From: SYFT01 sp964471115
GTDB lineage: Bacteria; Acidobacteriota; Vicinamibacteria; Vicinamibacterales; SCN-69-37
Length of the DNA stretch: 64,000 nt
Direction of reading: 5' to 3'
Assembly (NCBI GenBank): GCA_964471115.1
Contig: CAYYFE010000002.1
Span: 62,001-126,000, forward strand
Positions 35,099 to 42,563 of this stretch are shown here, piece by piece. Each line of letters starts with the position of its first letter. Positions within the stretch are counted from its first letter, which is position 1. Under the pieces are notes generated by a model. That model worked only from the letters and a program-made list of their open reading frames with translations, did not search any database and had not been told where the DNA came from. The translations under genes and the position numbers were made by a program.

Positions 35099-36510
35099 GG
35101 GAGATCTCCTTGCGGCGTTCCTGGTCCGAGAAACGCCGACGTGATGGTCTGCAGCGGCCGGCCATCAGCCAGCACCTCGATGGAGACCGGCGTGGACGGC
35201 CCGGTCAGCGCACCGGCGGGGACGGCCATGAGAAATCGCCCGACGACCAGACCATGCGGCGTGGCGACGTCGAGCGATCCCAGCGGCGTCAGGGTGGCGC
35301 CCGCCGGCGATACCACCCGGTATTCGAGGGTGTGCGGACGGCCCGTGCGATTGATGATCTGCACGGTGTAGAAGTTGCCGACGTGGTTGTCCGGCAGCGT
35401 GGCGAACAGGGTGCCGGCCTGTCGCAGCATCAGGACGTCCACCGGAGGCCGAATCCAGATCAGGGTGGTCAGCGCGGTGAACAGCAGCAGCCAGATCGCC
35501 GCGTAGGCCCGCACGCGCGGCGGGAACCGCCGGTGGATGCCGGTCTCAATCGCCTCCACCGACGTCGTTCGAATCAGGCCCACCGGCCGCGACACCTTGC
35601 GCATGACGTCATCGCAGGCATCCATGCAGGCGGTGCAGGCCACACATTCCAGCTGGCTGCCGTTGCGGATGTCGATGCCGGTCGGGCAGACCGTCACACA
35701 CTGCGCGCAGTCGATGCAGTCGCCGTGCGCGGGGGCGCGCTCGTCCTTCGCCAGATGCCCGCGCGGTTCGCCGCGCTTCCAGTCGTAGGTCACCTGCAGG
35801 GTATGCCGGTCCGTCAGCGCCGACATCATGCGGCCGTACGGACACGCCAGCGTGCAGGCCTGTTCGCGAAACCGGTAGAACACGCTGAAGAACACCAGAC
35901 TGAAGATCGAGATGGCGACCAGCCCGCCGACATGGGCGTCGATGGGGTCCGTGACGATGGTGAGCAGTTCGTCCGAGCCGATGATGTATGCCAGGAAGAC
36001 GTTGGCGATGACGAAGGACAGGCCAAAGAACACCGCAATCTTCAGCGCGCGGCGCCACACCTTGTCGAAGGTCCACGGCGCCTTCGATAGACGGATTTGT
36101 TGCGTGGCCGACCCGTCGATGAGGTATTCGATCTTCCGGAAGAGCATTTCCATGAAGATGGTCTGCGGGCACAACCAGCCGCACCACACGCGACCCACCG
36201 AGACCGTCACCAGCGCGATGAGGACGAGAATGGTCAGGGCCAGCAGGACGACGAGGTAGAAGTCCTGCGGCCAGAACACCAGGCCGAAGAACACGAACCG
36301 GCGTTCGAGGAAGTCCATCAGGATCAACTGATGTCCGTTGGCCCGGATGAACGGCGCCGCGAACAGGAACGCCAGCAGGAACCAGCTCAGGATGGTCCGC
36401 GCGCGATACCGCGGCCCTGACGGCCGGCGCGCAAAGATCCATCGGCGCCGCCCGTCACGCTGGATGCTGGCGAGTTCGTTCCTGAACGTCTCGTGGTCTT
36501 CGTCGTGCAC
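35095..36510 (-). CDS. ccoG: Cytochrome c oxidase accessory protein CcoG (FixG/RdxA)
   Basis: A 471-residue polyferredoxin with about five helices (about 30-215 and 340-360). Two 4Fe-4S clusters are indicated by CIDCAQCVTVCPTGID and CVACTACMDACDDVM. A C-terminal IgG-like domain (FixG_C) ends TSAFLGPGTPQGDLP. CcoG reduces copper for delivery to the cbb3 oxidase. The start is GTG. It sits three bases after the ccoP stop and overlaps ccoH. Confidence 0.95.
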   Translation of the reverse strand: MHDEDHETFRNELASIQRDGRRRWIFARRPSGPRYRARTILSWFLLAFLFAAPFIRANGHQLILMDFLERRFVFFGLVFWPQDFYLVVLLALTILVLIALVTVSVGRVWCGWLCPQTIFMEMLFRKIEYLIDGSATQQIRLSKAPWTFDKVWRRALKIAVFFGLSFVIANVFLAYIIGSDELLTIVTDPIDAHVGGLVAISIFSLVFFSVFYRFREQACTLACPYGRMMSALTDRHTLQVTYDWKRGEPRGHLAKDERAPAHGDCIDCAQCVTVCPTGIDIRNGSQLECVACTACMDACDDVMRKVSRPVGLIRTTSVEAIETGIHRRFPPRVRAYAAIWLLLFTALTTLIWIRPPVDVLMLRQAGTLFATLPDNHVGNFYTVQIINRTGRPHTLEYRVVSPAGATLTPLGSLDVATPHGLVVGRFLMAVPAGALTGPSTPVSIEVLADGRPLQTITSAFLGPGTPQGDLP

Positions 36511-36513
36511 GAC

Positions 36514-37098
36514 TCAGCGGCACTCCTTCTCCCGCGCTGGATCCACGGCCTTGGGGGCCGCCGGCGTCGATCCCCGTTTCGACAGGACGTAACTGACGAC
36601 CTGCAGCAGTTCCTCGTCGGTCAGCGGCTGGCCGCTGCCGTACGGCAACATGCCCTTCACCGGGAAGCCGGTCCTGACGTTGAGCGCCATTTCCCGGACC
36701 GAGCAGCCGTGCATCCACAGGTCGTCGGTCAGGTTGGGGCCGATGAGGCCGCCCAGGTCCTTGCGGTGACACGTGTGACACAGGTTGCGCATGCCGTTGA
36801 AGATGGCTTCGCCCTTGGCCAGGCTCTCCGCATCGGTCAGCGCCGTTGCGGGGAAGGCGCTCATCGACGCCGTCCGCCGGTTCGCCTCGGCGGCGGCCAC
36901 GTCGGCCTCCCACTGCGCCTTGACCGATGCGTGGCCGAAGAGCGGGGTGGGCAGCACGTGGTAGTTCACCCAGTACACGCCGGCGAACACGATGGTCATG
37001 TAGAAGCCATACAGCCACCAGCGCGGCAGCGCGTTGTCGAACTCACGGATGCCGTCGGCTTCGTGGCCGAGCAGCTTGTCCTTGTTGGGATCGCTCAC
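36514..37098 (-). CDS. ccoP: cbb3 oxidase subunit III, short monoheme CcoP
   Basis: A 194-residue protein with the CcoP N-terminal signature (LLGHEADGIREFDNALPRWW), one helix, and one cytochrome c domain. The heme site is LCHTCH, the distal methionine probably in KGMLPYG, and LTDDLWMHGCS is typical of the first CcoP heme domain. Usual CcoP carries two heme domains (about 290-310 residues); the second is absent here, without sign of a frameshift. GTG start with AGGAG upstream, overlapping the ccoQ stop (GTGA). It passes electrons to the catalytic subunit. Confidence 0.9.
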   Translation of the reverse strand: MSDPNKDKLLGHEADGIREFDNALPRWWLYGFYMTIVFAGVYWVNYHVLPTPLFGHASVKAQWEADVAAAEANRRTASMSAFPATALTDAESLAKGEAIFNGMRNLCHTCHRKDLGGLIGPNLTDDLWMHGCSVREMALNVRTGFPVKGMLPYGSGQPLTDEELLQVVSYVLSKRGSTPAAPKAVDPAREKECR

Positions 37099-37283
37099 GA
37101 GAGATCTCCTGTGGATGAGGAAGAGGGGGTGTCGAGCGGCAGTTTCGAGTACGCGTCGGCCTGCCGTCGATCGAGCCGGACGGCGTACACGACCACCGCC
37201 GCAAACGACACGATGAACAGGCCCAGCGAGATGAGCGGGAAGACCTCGATGCCGACGATGGTGCGGAGGATTTCCTTGTACAT
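37095..37283 (-). CDS. ccoQ: cbb3 oxidase subunit CcoQ-like
   Basis: A 62-residue protein with one hydrophobic helix (IEVFPLISLGLFIVSFAAVVVYAV) followed by a polar tail (RLDRRQADAYSKLPL), the usual shape of CcoQ/FixQ, which stabilises the oxidase. It lies between the ccoNO and ccoP genes. Its ATG shares a base with the ccoNO stop (TGATG). A GTG one codon earlier is possible. Confidence 0.88.
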   Translation of the reverse strand: MYKEILRTIVGIEVFPLISLGLFIVSFAAVVVYAVRLDRRQADAYSKLPLDTPSSSSTGDLS

Positions 37284-39463
37284 CACCGGCCTCCCACACC
37301 TGGCGCGGTCAGCAGCGCGGTTGACGGCGCCGCCTTGATGTCCGTGCCCAGCCGCTGCAGGTACGCGATGAGCGCCACAATCTCGCGGTCCGGCGCGATC
37401 TCCAGGTTCGATGCCTTCAGGCCGTCCGCAATTCGGCGGGCCTGGCCGCGCAGGTCATCGGCGGCGCGGTACTCGTACCCAGCGGGATAGGGAACGCCGA
37501 GCCGGCGCAGCGTGATGACCTTGCCTTCGGTGTGCGACACCTCCAGCGCCTGCGTGTACAACCACGGGTAGGCCGGCATGATCGAGCCCGGCGAGGTCGA
37601 GTTCGGATCCCGCATGTGCATGAAGTGCCACGAGTCGGGGTACTTGCCGCCGACGCGATGCAGGTCGGGCCCGGTGCGCTTCGAGCCCCACAGGAAGGGG
37701 TGGTCGTAGACGAATTCGCCCGGCTTCGAGTATTCGCCGTACCGCTCCGTCTCCGCGCGCAGAGGCCGAATCATCTGCGAGTGACAGGTGTTGCAGCCCT
37801 CGCGGATGTACAGGTCGCGGCCCTCGATCTCGAGCGGAGTGTAGGGTCGCACCGTCGCGATGGTCGGGATGTTCGACCGGATGAGCGCTGTGGGCACGTA
37901 TTCGACCACGCCGCCAATCGCCACGACGATCAGGATCACCGCAGAGAACTGGAAGGGCTTGGCCTCGAACGTCCGGTGCCACGCCGACGGTCCGGGCTCG
38001 ACGGGCGCAAGCGCCGGCGCCTGCGCGGCTTCATCAGCGACCAGGCGGCCGGATCGGGCCGTGCGGTACAGGTTGTACACCGCCACGCAGCCGCCCAGCA
38101 GGAACAACGTGCCGCCGATGGCCCGCAGCGCATACATCGGGATGATGCGCAGCACGGTTTCCAGGAAGTTCGGGTATCGCAGGACGCCCGCTTCGGTGAA
38201 GTCGCGCCACATCAGGCTTTGTGTGATGCCGCCGATGTAGAGCGGAACCGCATAAAAGAGGATGCCCGTCGTGGCCAGCCAGAAATGCGTGTTGGCCAGC
38301 TTCACCGAATACAGCGTCGTCTGATGGATGCGCGGAACGATGTAGTACAACATCGCGAACGCCAGGCCGCCGTTCCACGCCAGCGCGCCCAGATGGACGT
38401 GGCCGATGATGTAGTCGGTGTAGTGCGTCAGCGCGTTGACGCTCTTGAGCGACATCATCGGGCCTTCGAATGTCGACATGCCGTACGCCGTCGTGCCGAC
38501 CACCAGGAACTTCAGCACCGGATCTTCACGCACGCGATCCCAGGCGCCGCGCAGCGTCAGCAGGCCGTTGACCATGCCGCCCCAGGACGGCGCGATCAGC
38601 ATGATCGAGAAGACCGTGCCCAGCGACTGCGCCCACTCGGGCAGCGCGGTGTACAGCAGGTGGTGGGGGCCCGCCCAGATGTACAGGAAGATCAGCGACC
38701 AGAAGTGGACGATGGACAGCCGGTAGGAGAAGACCGGCCGATTCGCCGCCTTCGGGATGAAGTAGTACATCACGCCGAGGAAGGGGGTGGTCAGGAAGAA
38801 GGCCACCGCGTTGTGGCCGTACCACCACTGCACCAGCGCGTCCTGCACACCGGCGTAGAACGAATAACTCTTGAGCAGGCTGACCGGCAGCTCCAGCGAG
38901 TTCACCACGTGCAGCAGCGCGACCGTGATGAACGTCGCCAGGTAGAACCAGATCGCCACGTACATGTGGCGCTCGCGGCGCTTCCTGATGGTGCCGATCA
39001 TGTTGATGCCGAACACCACCCAGACCAGGGTGATCGCGATGTCGATCGGCCATTCAAGTTCGGCGTATTCCTTGCTGGTCGTGAAGCCCAGCGGCAACGT
39101 GACCGCGGCCGACACGATGATGAGCTGCCAGCCCCAGAAGTGGACCTTGCTCAGCAGATCGCTGAACATCCGCGCCTTGCACAGCCGCTGCAGCGAGTAG
39201 TACACGCCGACGAAGATGGCGTTGCCGGCGAAGGCGAAGATGGCGGCGTTGGTGTGCAGCGGCCGCAGCCGGCCGTAGGACAACTCGGGGATGAACGCGA
39301 GGAAGTTCGGGTACACGAGCTTCAGCGCGACGATCAACCCCACCAGGAACGCCACCACTCCCCACACGGCCGTGGCCGTGACGAAGTACTGGACGATGCG
39401 GTTGTCGTAGGCGAAGGTGTCGATGACCGGCGTACGGCCGGCCGGGCGATCAGACGTGGACAT
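37283..39463 (-). CDS. ccoNO: Fused cbb3 oxidase subunits I and II (CcoNO)
   Basis: A 726-residue fusion. Residues about 20-480 are the 12-helix heme-copper subunit, with copper/heme ligands in WYGHNAVAFFLTTPF, IWAGPHHLLYTALPEW and IIGHVHLGALAWNG. Residues about 520-726 are the membrane-anchored cytochrome c subunit, with heme site EGCNTCHSQMIRPL and a PGSIMPAYPWL methionine region. Together they form the catalytic core of the high-affinity cbb3 oxidase, which reduces oxygen at low concentration. The ATG at 39463 begins the conserved part; the frame is open 37 codons further. It overlaps ccoS by 14 bases. Confidence 0.95.
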   Translation of the reverse strand: MSTSDRPAGRTPVIDTFAYDNRIVQYFVTATAVWGVVAFLVGLIVALKLVYPNFLAFIPELSYGRLRPLHTNAAIFAFAGNAIFVGVYYSLQRLCKARMFSDLLSKVHFWGWQLIIVSAAVTLPLGFTTSKEYAELEWPIDIAITLVWVVFGINMIGTIRKRRERHMYVAIWFYLATFITVALLHVVNSLELPVSLLKSYSFYAGVQDALVQWWYGHNAVAFFLTTPFLGVMYYFIPKAANRPVFSYRLSIVHFWSLIFLYIWAGPHHLLYTALPEWAQSLGTVFSIMLIAPSWGGMVNGLLTLRGAWDRVREDPVLKFLVVGTTAYGMSTFEGPMMSLKSVNALTHYTDYIIGHVHLGALAWNGGLAFAMLYYIVPRIHQTTLYSVKLANTHFWLATTGILFYAVPLYIGGITQSLMWRDFTEAGVLRYPNFLETVLRIIPMYALRAIGGTLFLLGGCVAVYNLYRTARSGRLVADEAAQAPALAPVEPGPSAWHRTFEAKPFQFSAVILIVVAIGGVVEYVPTALIRSNIPTIATVRPYTPLEIEGRDLYIREGCNTCHSQMIRPLRAETERYGEYSKPGEFVYDHPFLWGSKRTGPDLHRVGGKYPDSWHFMHMRDPNSTSPGSIMPAYPWLYTQALEVSHTEGKVITLRRLGVPYPAGYEYRAADDLRGQARRIADGLKASNLEIAPDREIVALIAYLQRLGTDIKAAPSTALLTAPGVGGR

Positions 39464-39632
39464 CGGGGGCATCCTCGGGTCGGGAAAGGGCGGGCGCGTC
39501 ATCGAGCAGGACGCGGACCGCCGGGGTGGTCGTGTCATCAAACTGGCCGCCGCGCACGGCCCAGACGAACGCAAGTAGGAATCCGCCGGCCACCAGGCCG
39601 CCGGCGGCGATGAGCAGGGCGATGACGCTCAT
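39450..39632 (-). CDS. ccoS: cbb3 oxidase assembly protein CcoS
   Basis: A 60-residue protein with one N-terminal helix (VIALLIAAGGLVAGGFLLAFVWAV) followed by RGGQFDDTTTPAVRVLLDD, the conserved 'GQFdD...pa.ril.DD' segment of CcoS/FixS. It is required for cofactor insertion into cbb3 oxidases. It overlaps the ccoI stop by four bases and the ccoNO start by 14. Confidence 0.92.
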   Translation of the reverse strand: MSVIALLIAAGGLVAGGFLLAFVWAVRGGQFDDTTTPAVRVLLDDAPALSRPEDAPDVHV

Positions 39633-42034
39633 CGCGCCACCTCCGGCAGCGGCACGCGCCGCATGAGGCCCACGCTGAGGCCCACGATGGTCAGCGAACT
39701 GACCGGCATCAGAATGGCGGTGGCCAGTGGCGTGAGGTGACCGGTCAGCGCCAGGCCCAGCCCCACCGCGTTGTACGCCAGCGACACCACGAAGCAGAGG
39801 ACGATGACCCGGCGCGCGCGACGGGCGTAGTCGACGATGAGATCCAGGTCGGCGAGACGACGGCCGGCCACCACGGCGTCACACGTCGGAACGAGGCACG
39901 CGGTGTCGTCGGAGACGGCGATGCCCACGTCCGCCGCCGCCAGCGCGCCGGCGTCGTTGAGGCCGTCGCCCACCATCAGCACGCGTTCACCCAGGCGCTG
40001 CCGTTCCCGCACCGCCGCGAGTTTGTCGAGCGGCGACAGACGGAACCGCATGCGGCTGTCGAACAGTGACGCCCAGCGCCCGGCCTCGCGCGGGAGATCA
40101 CCTGAGAGGAGCCAGGTGGACATGCGAGGCGCGAGACGCCGGACCGTGGCGGAAACGCCGGGCCGCTCGACCGTTGATAGACGAATCGGCGCGGGCGCGC
40201 CGCCTTCGACCCAGGCCCACACCCCCGCGTCGTCCACACCGACCGGCCGGCCCGACAGGCGTGCGATGAACGGCGCCGAACCCAGGGCGACTCTGCGGCC
40301 GTCGACGCGTCCCTCCAGGCCTTCGCCGGTCGATTCGCGGACGTCGGTGACACCCGCGCCGTCGCCATCCTCAGCTGCCAGACTCCGGCTGATCGGATGT
40401 ATCGACTGTGTCGCCAGCCGCTGGACGAGCGCGCGCTGCGCGGGATCCAGCGCGTCCAGATCCTGCGGCAAAACGCGGGCGCCGGTGGTCAGGGTGCCCG
40501 TCTTGTCGAACATGGCCGAGGTCACACGGCTCAGATCGAGAATGACGGCCGGATTCCGGACGTACACGCCCGCGCGGCCGAGCGCACCCATCGCGGTGCC
40601 CAGCGTCAGCGGCGCCGCCAGGGTGAACGCGCACGGGCACGCGATGATCAGCACCGCCGTGGCCACGGTGACCGACATCGTGGCGTCGGGCCACCAGGCA
40701 AACGCGCCGAGGGCGGCCAGCAGCAAGGCGCTGACCGTGAAGGCGCGGCCGAATCGCGCGAGGATGGCGTCGAGCCAGTGCGCCTTCGGCGTACTGAAGA
40801 CCGGGTCGGTCCACAGCCGCGCCAGATGACTGTGCGCCGTGGCGCGCGCCACCGTCATCGTGAGCGTGCCGCCCACCACACGTCCGCCGGCCTGAATGAC
40901 CGTGCCCCGGGAGACGGCCACCGGATCCTGTTCGCCGGTGACGAAGGCGTAGTCGATGTGACCGGCGTCGCTGGTGAGGACCGCGTCGGCCGGCACGATT
41001 TCGTGCGCACGCAGCAGGATGGCGTCGCCTGGCGCCAGCGTTTCAATCGGCACCAGGCTGGTGCCGGCGTCAGTGCCCCGGCGCACCGACAGCGGCAGGA
41101 AGGACCGCGCGGTGCGTTCGAACGAGACGTGATCGAACGCCTTCCGCTGGAAGAGTTTGCCGATCAGCAGGAAAAAAACGAGGCCCGCGAACGAGTCGAG
41201 GAACCCTTCACCGGTGCGTGAAAGGATCTCGAACAGGCTGCGGCCGAAGAGCGCCGCCAGGCCAATGGCGATGGGCACGTCGAGGGTGATGGCCCGCGCC
41301 CGGATCGAACGCCAGGCCGCGCGGAAGTAGTCCGCGGCCGAGTACAACAACACCGGCAGCGCAAACGCGACGTTGAGCGTGTCGAACAGGCGCTGGAACT
41401 CGGGTTCGAGCGGGCCGCCGTTCACGTAGCGCGGGATGCTGAACAACATCATGTTGCCGAACGCAAAGCCGGCCACGCCGAGCTGGAGATACAGGCGACG
41501 ACGGATGGCCGGGACCCGATCGGTGACAGGTTCGGCGTCGATGACCGGCTCGTACCCGAGCGCCGCCAGCTGTTCCGCGATGCGCCGCAGCGTCGTCTCG
41601 GCCGGCAGGAACTCGATCGTCACCGTCCGGTGCAGCAGGCTCGCGTCGACGCGACGCACACCCGCGTCGACCCTCCACAGCCGTTCGAGCAGCCAGAGGC
41701 ACGACGCGCAATGCAGGGACGGCGTCTGCAGCGTGACTCGCGCGACGTCGCCGGAGATGTGGACGAGGCGGCTGGTGACCAGCGGGTCGTCGAAGGCCGC
41801 GAACCGGCCGGGGTCCCGCCGGTCGGCCTCGCGTTGTGAGAGACCGGCGCCGCCGGCGTAGAAGCCCGTCAGTCCGTGGCTGTCGAGCAGGCGGTACACG
41901 GACTCGCACCCCGCGCAGCAGAAGACGTGGCCATCGTGCGCACGGACCTGCGCGCCGCACGGGTCGCCGCAGTGGCGGCAGACCGCGGCGGTGGTCTGAG
42001 ACGGGACGGGCAGGGTGGCGGAGGCAGTCGTCAT
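39629..42034 (-). CDS. ccoI: Copper-translocating P-type ATPase CcoI (FixI)
   Basis: An 801-residue heavy-metal ATPase that supplies copper for the cbb3 oxidase. The N-terminal Cys-rich part (CRHCGDPCG...FCCAGCESVYRLL) and HMA domain (HCASCLWLL) bind metal. The membrane metal site is IIACPCAFTLAAPL (CPC). The phosphorylation site is FDKTGTLTTG and the hinge is MVGDGLNDAGAL. It is the first gene of the ccoI-S-NO-Q-P-G-H operon. The ATG at 42034 lies about 20 bases after the transcription start predicted from a strong -24/-12 promoter (42067-42081). Confidence 0.95.
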   Translation of the reverse strand: MTTASATLPVPSQTTAAVCRHCGDPCGAQVRAHDGHVFCCAGCESVYRLLDSHGLTGFYAGGAGLSQREADRRDPGRFAAFDDPLVTSRLVHISGDVARVTLQTPSLHCASCLWLLERLWRVDAGVRRVDASLLHRTVTIEFLPAETTLRRIAEQLAALGYEPVIDAEPVTDRVPAIRRRLYLQLGVAGFAFGNMMLFSIPRYVNGGPLEPEFQRLFDTLNVAFALPVLLYSAADYFRAAWRSIRARAITLDVPIAIGLAALFGRSLFEILSRTGEGFLDSFAGLVFFLLIGKLFQRKAFDHVSFERTARSFLPLSVRRGTDAGTSLVPIETLAPGDAILLRAHEIVPADAVLTSDAGHIDYAFVTGEQDPVAVSRGTVIQAGGRVVGGTLTMTVARATAHSHLARLWTDPVFSTPKAHWLDAILARFGRAFTVSALLLAALGAFAWWPDATMSVTVATAVLIIACPCAFTLAAPLTLGTAMGALGRAGVYVRNPAVILDLSRVTSAMFDKTGTLTTGARVLPQDLDALDPAQRALVQRLATQSIHPISRSLAAEDGDGAGVTDVRESTGEGLEGRVDGRRVALGSAPFIARLSGRPVGVDDAGVWAWVEGGAPAPIRLSTVERPGVSATVRRLAPRMSTWLLSGDLPREAGRWASLFDSRMRFRLSPLDKLAAVRERQRLGERVLMVGDGLNDAGALAAADVGIAVSDDTACLVPTCDAVVAGRRLADLDLIVDYARRARRVIVLCFVVSLAYNAVGLGLALTGHLTPLATAILMPVSSLTIVGLSVGLMRRVPLPEVAR

Positions 42035-42066
42035 GCGCGCACGACACGCGTGCGGCCGTGGAGAAG

Positions 42067-42081
42067 GCAAGAGCCGGGCCA
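42067..42081 (-). promoter_or_regulatory. Sigma54 promoter of the ccoI operon
   Basis: On the minus strand TGGCCCGGCTCTTGC matches TGGCACG-N4-TTGC in all fixed positions but one, with GG and GC ten bases apart. Transcription would begin near 42055. It lies 28-110 bases from the palindromes at 42109, 42133 and 42162, a normal distance for sigma54 enhancer sites. Confidence 0.75.
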
Positions 42082-42108
42082 GCCCTTCTGCGAGCGAAAC
42101 GCCCTTTC

Positions 42109-42177
42109 TGCCGGAAAGCCGTCAGGTGTGCGCGCCGGATATCCGGCAGGTATCTTCGTCGTGCCGGGAATCCGGCA
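42109..42177. promoter_or_regulatory. Three TGCCGG-N4-CCGGCA-type palindromes (candidate enhancer sites)
   Basis: Sites are at 42109-42124 (TGCCGGAAAGCCGTCA, one mismatch), 42133-42148 (CGCCGGATATCCGGCA, one mismatch) and 42162-42177 (TGCCGGGAATCCGGCA, perfect; arms extend to CGTGCCGG/CCGGCACG). They lie between divergent sigma54 promoters for ccoI and the 78-residue gene, and match those in front of the activator operon at 32609-32648. Confidence 0.7.
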
Positions 42178-42215
42178 CGGGGGATGCGGGAATGCGCGTT
42201 CGCGGCCGCCTCAGC

Positions 42216-42232
42216 CCGGCACGATCCCTGCA
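42216..42232 (+). promoter_or_regulatory. Sigma54 promoter of the 78-residue gene
   Basis: CCGGCACGATCCCTGCA has GG (42218-42219) and GC (42230-42231) ten bases apart and retains GGCACG and TGCA of the consensus. Predicted transcription start is near 42243, 26 bases before the ATG at 42269. It lies about 40 bases downstream of the nearest palindrome. Confidence 0.65.
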
Positions 42233-42268
42233 CTACCGCGCACCGCCGGCTGTCGGCCGGGTACACGC

Positions 42269-42505
42269 ATGGTTGATCGCGAAAAAGTCGTCTCCGTCCT
42301 GCTCAAGCGGTTTCCGCAGGCTCCGCTGTGTGACGTCGCCGCGGCCGCCAACGCCATCGTCGGCTTGCCGCCGGAGTTTGACGCCGTGGATCCGTCAGGC
42401 GTCGCCGCCTTCCGCTGCGACACGTCCGACCGGCACTACGACGTGCACCACCTCGAGCGCGGGGATGTCCGCGTGTACTGCCGCCTGTCTCCAAGGCAGA
42501 CGTAG
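42269..42505 (+). CDS. Unknown 78-residue protein, divergent from ccoI
   Basis: A 78-residue soluble protein (MVDREKVVSVLLKRFPQAPL ... HHLERGDVRVYCRL) with no recognised family. It has three cysteines, an N-terminal helix and a predicted beta-rich end containing DRHYDVHHLERGDVRVY. It is the only gene in its unit and starts 26 bases after a predicted sigma54 transcription start, facing away from the cbb3 operon. It may therefore be co-induced with the oxidase. The stop codon TAG is part of a 59-bp repeat element. It could be a regulator, an assembly factor or a small sensor; no function is claimed. Confidence 0.65.
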   Translation: MVDREKVVSVLLKRFPQAPLCDVAAAANAIVGLPPEFDAVDPSGVAAFRCDTSDRHYDVHHLERGDVRVYCRLSPRQT

Positions 42506-42560
42506 CGCGGCGGGATCTACCGGCCGCGTTCACGGCGGCCCGCAGAACGGGCCGCCCTAC
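42502..42560. repeat. 59-bp double-hairpin element, copy A
   Basis: GTAG, then stem 1 (CGCGGCGGG-ATCTA-CCGGCCGCG), a 5-base joint, stem 2 (GGCGGCCCG-CAGAA-CGGGCCGCC, perfect) and CTAC. It lies between the stop of the 78-residue gene and the convergent GH127 gene. It has the same length and layout as the copies at 56907 and 62076, with different but self-complementary second stems. Confidence 0.9.
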
Positions 42561-42563
42561 GAC

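Noticed and set aside
37532..39613. An open plus-strand frame of 693 codons opposite ccoNO
   Set aside because: Composition is Arg/His/Asp-rich and it runs against a well-defined oxidase gene.
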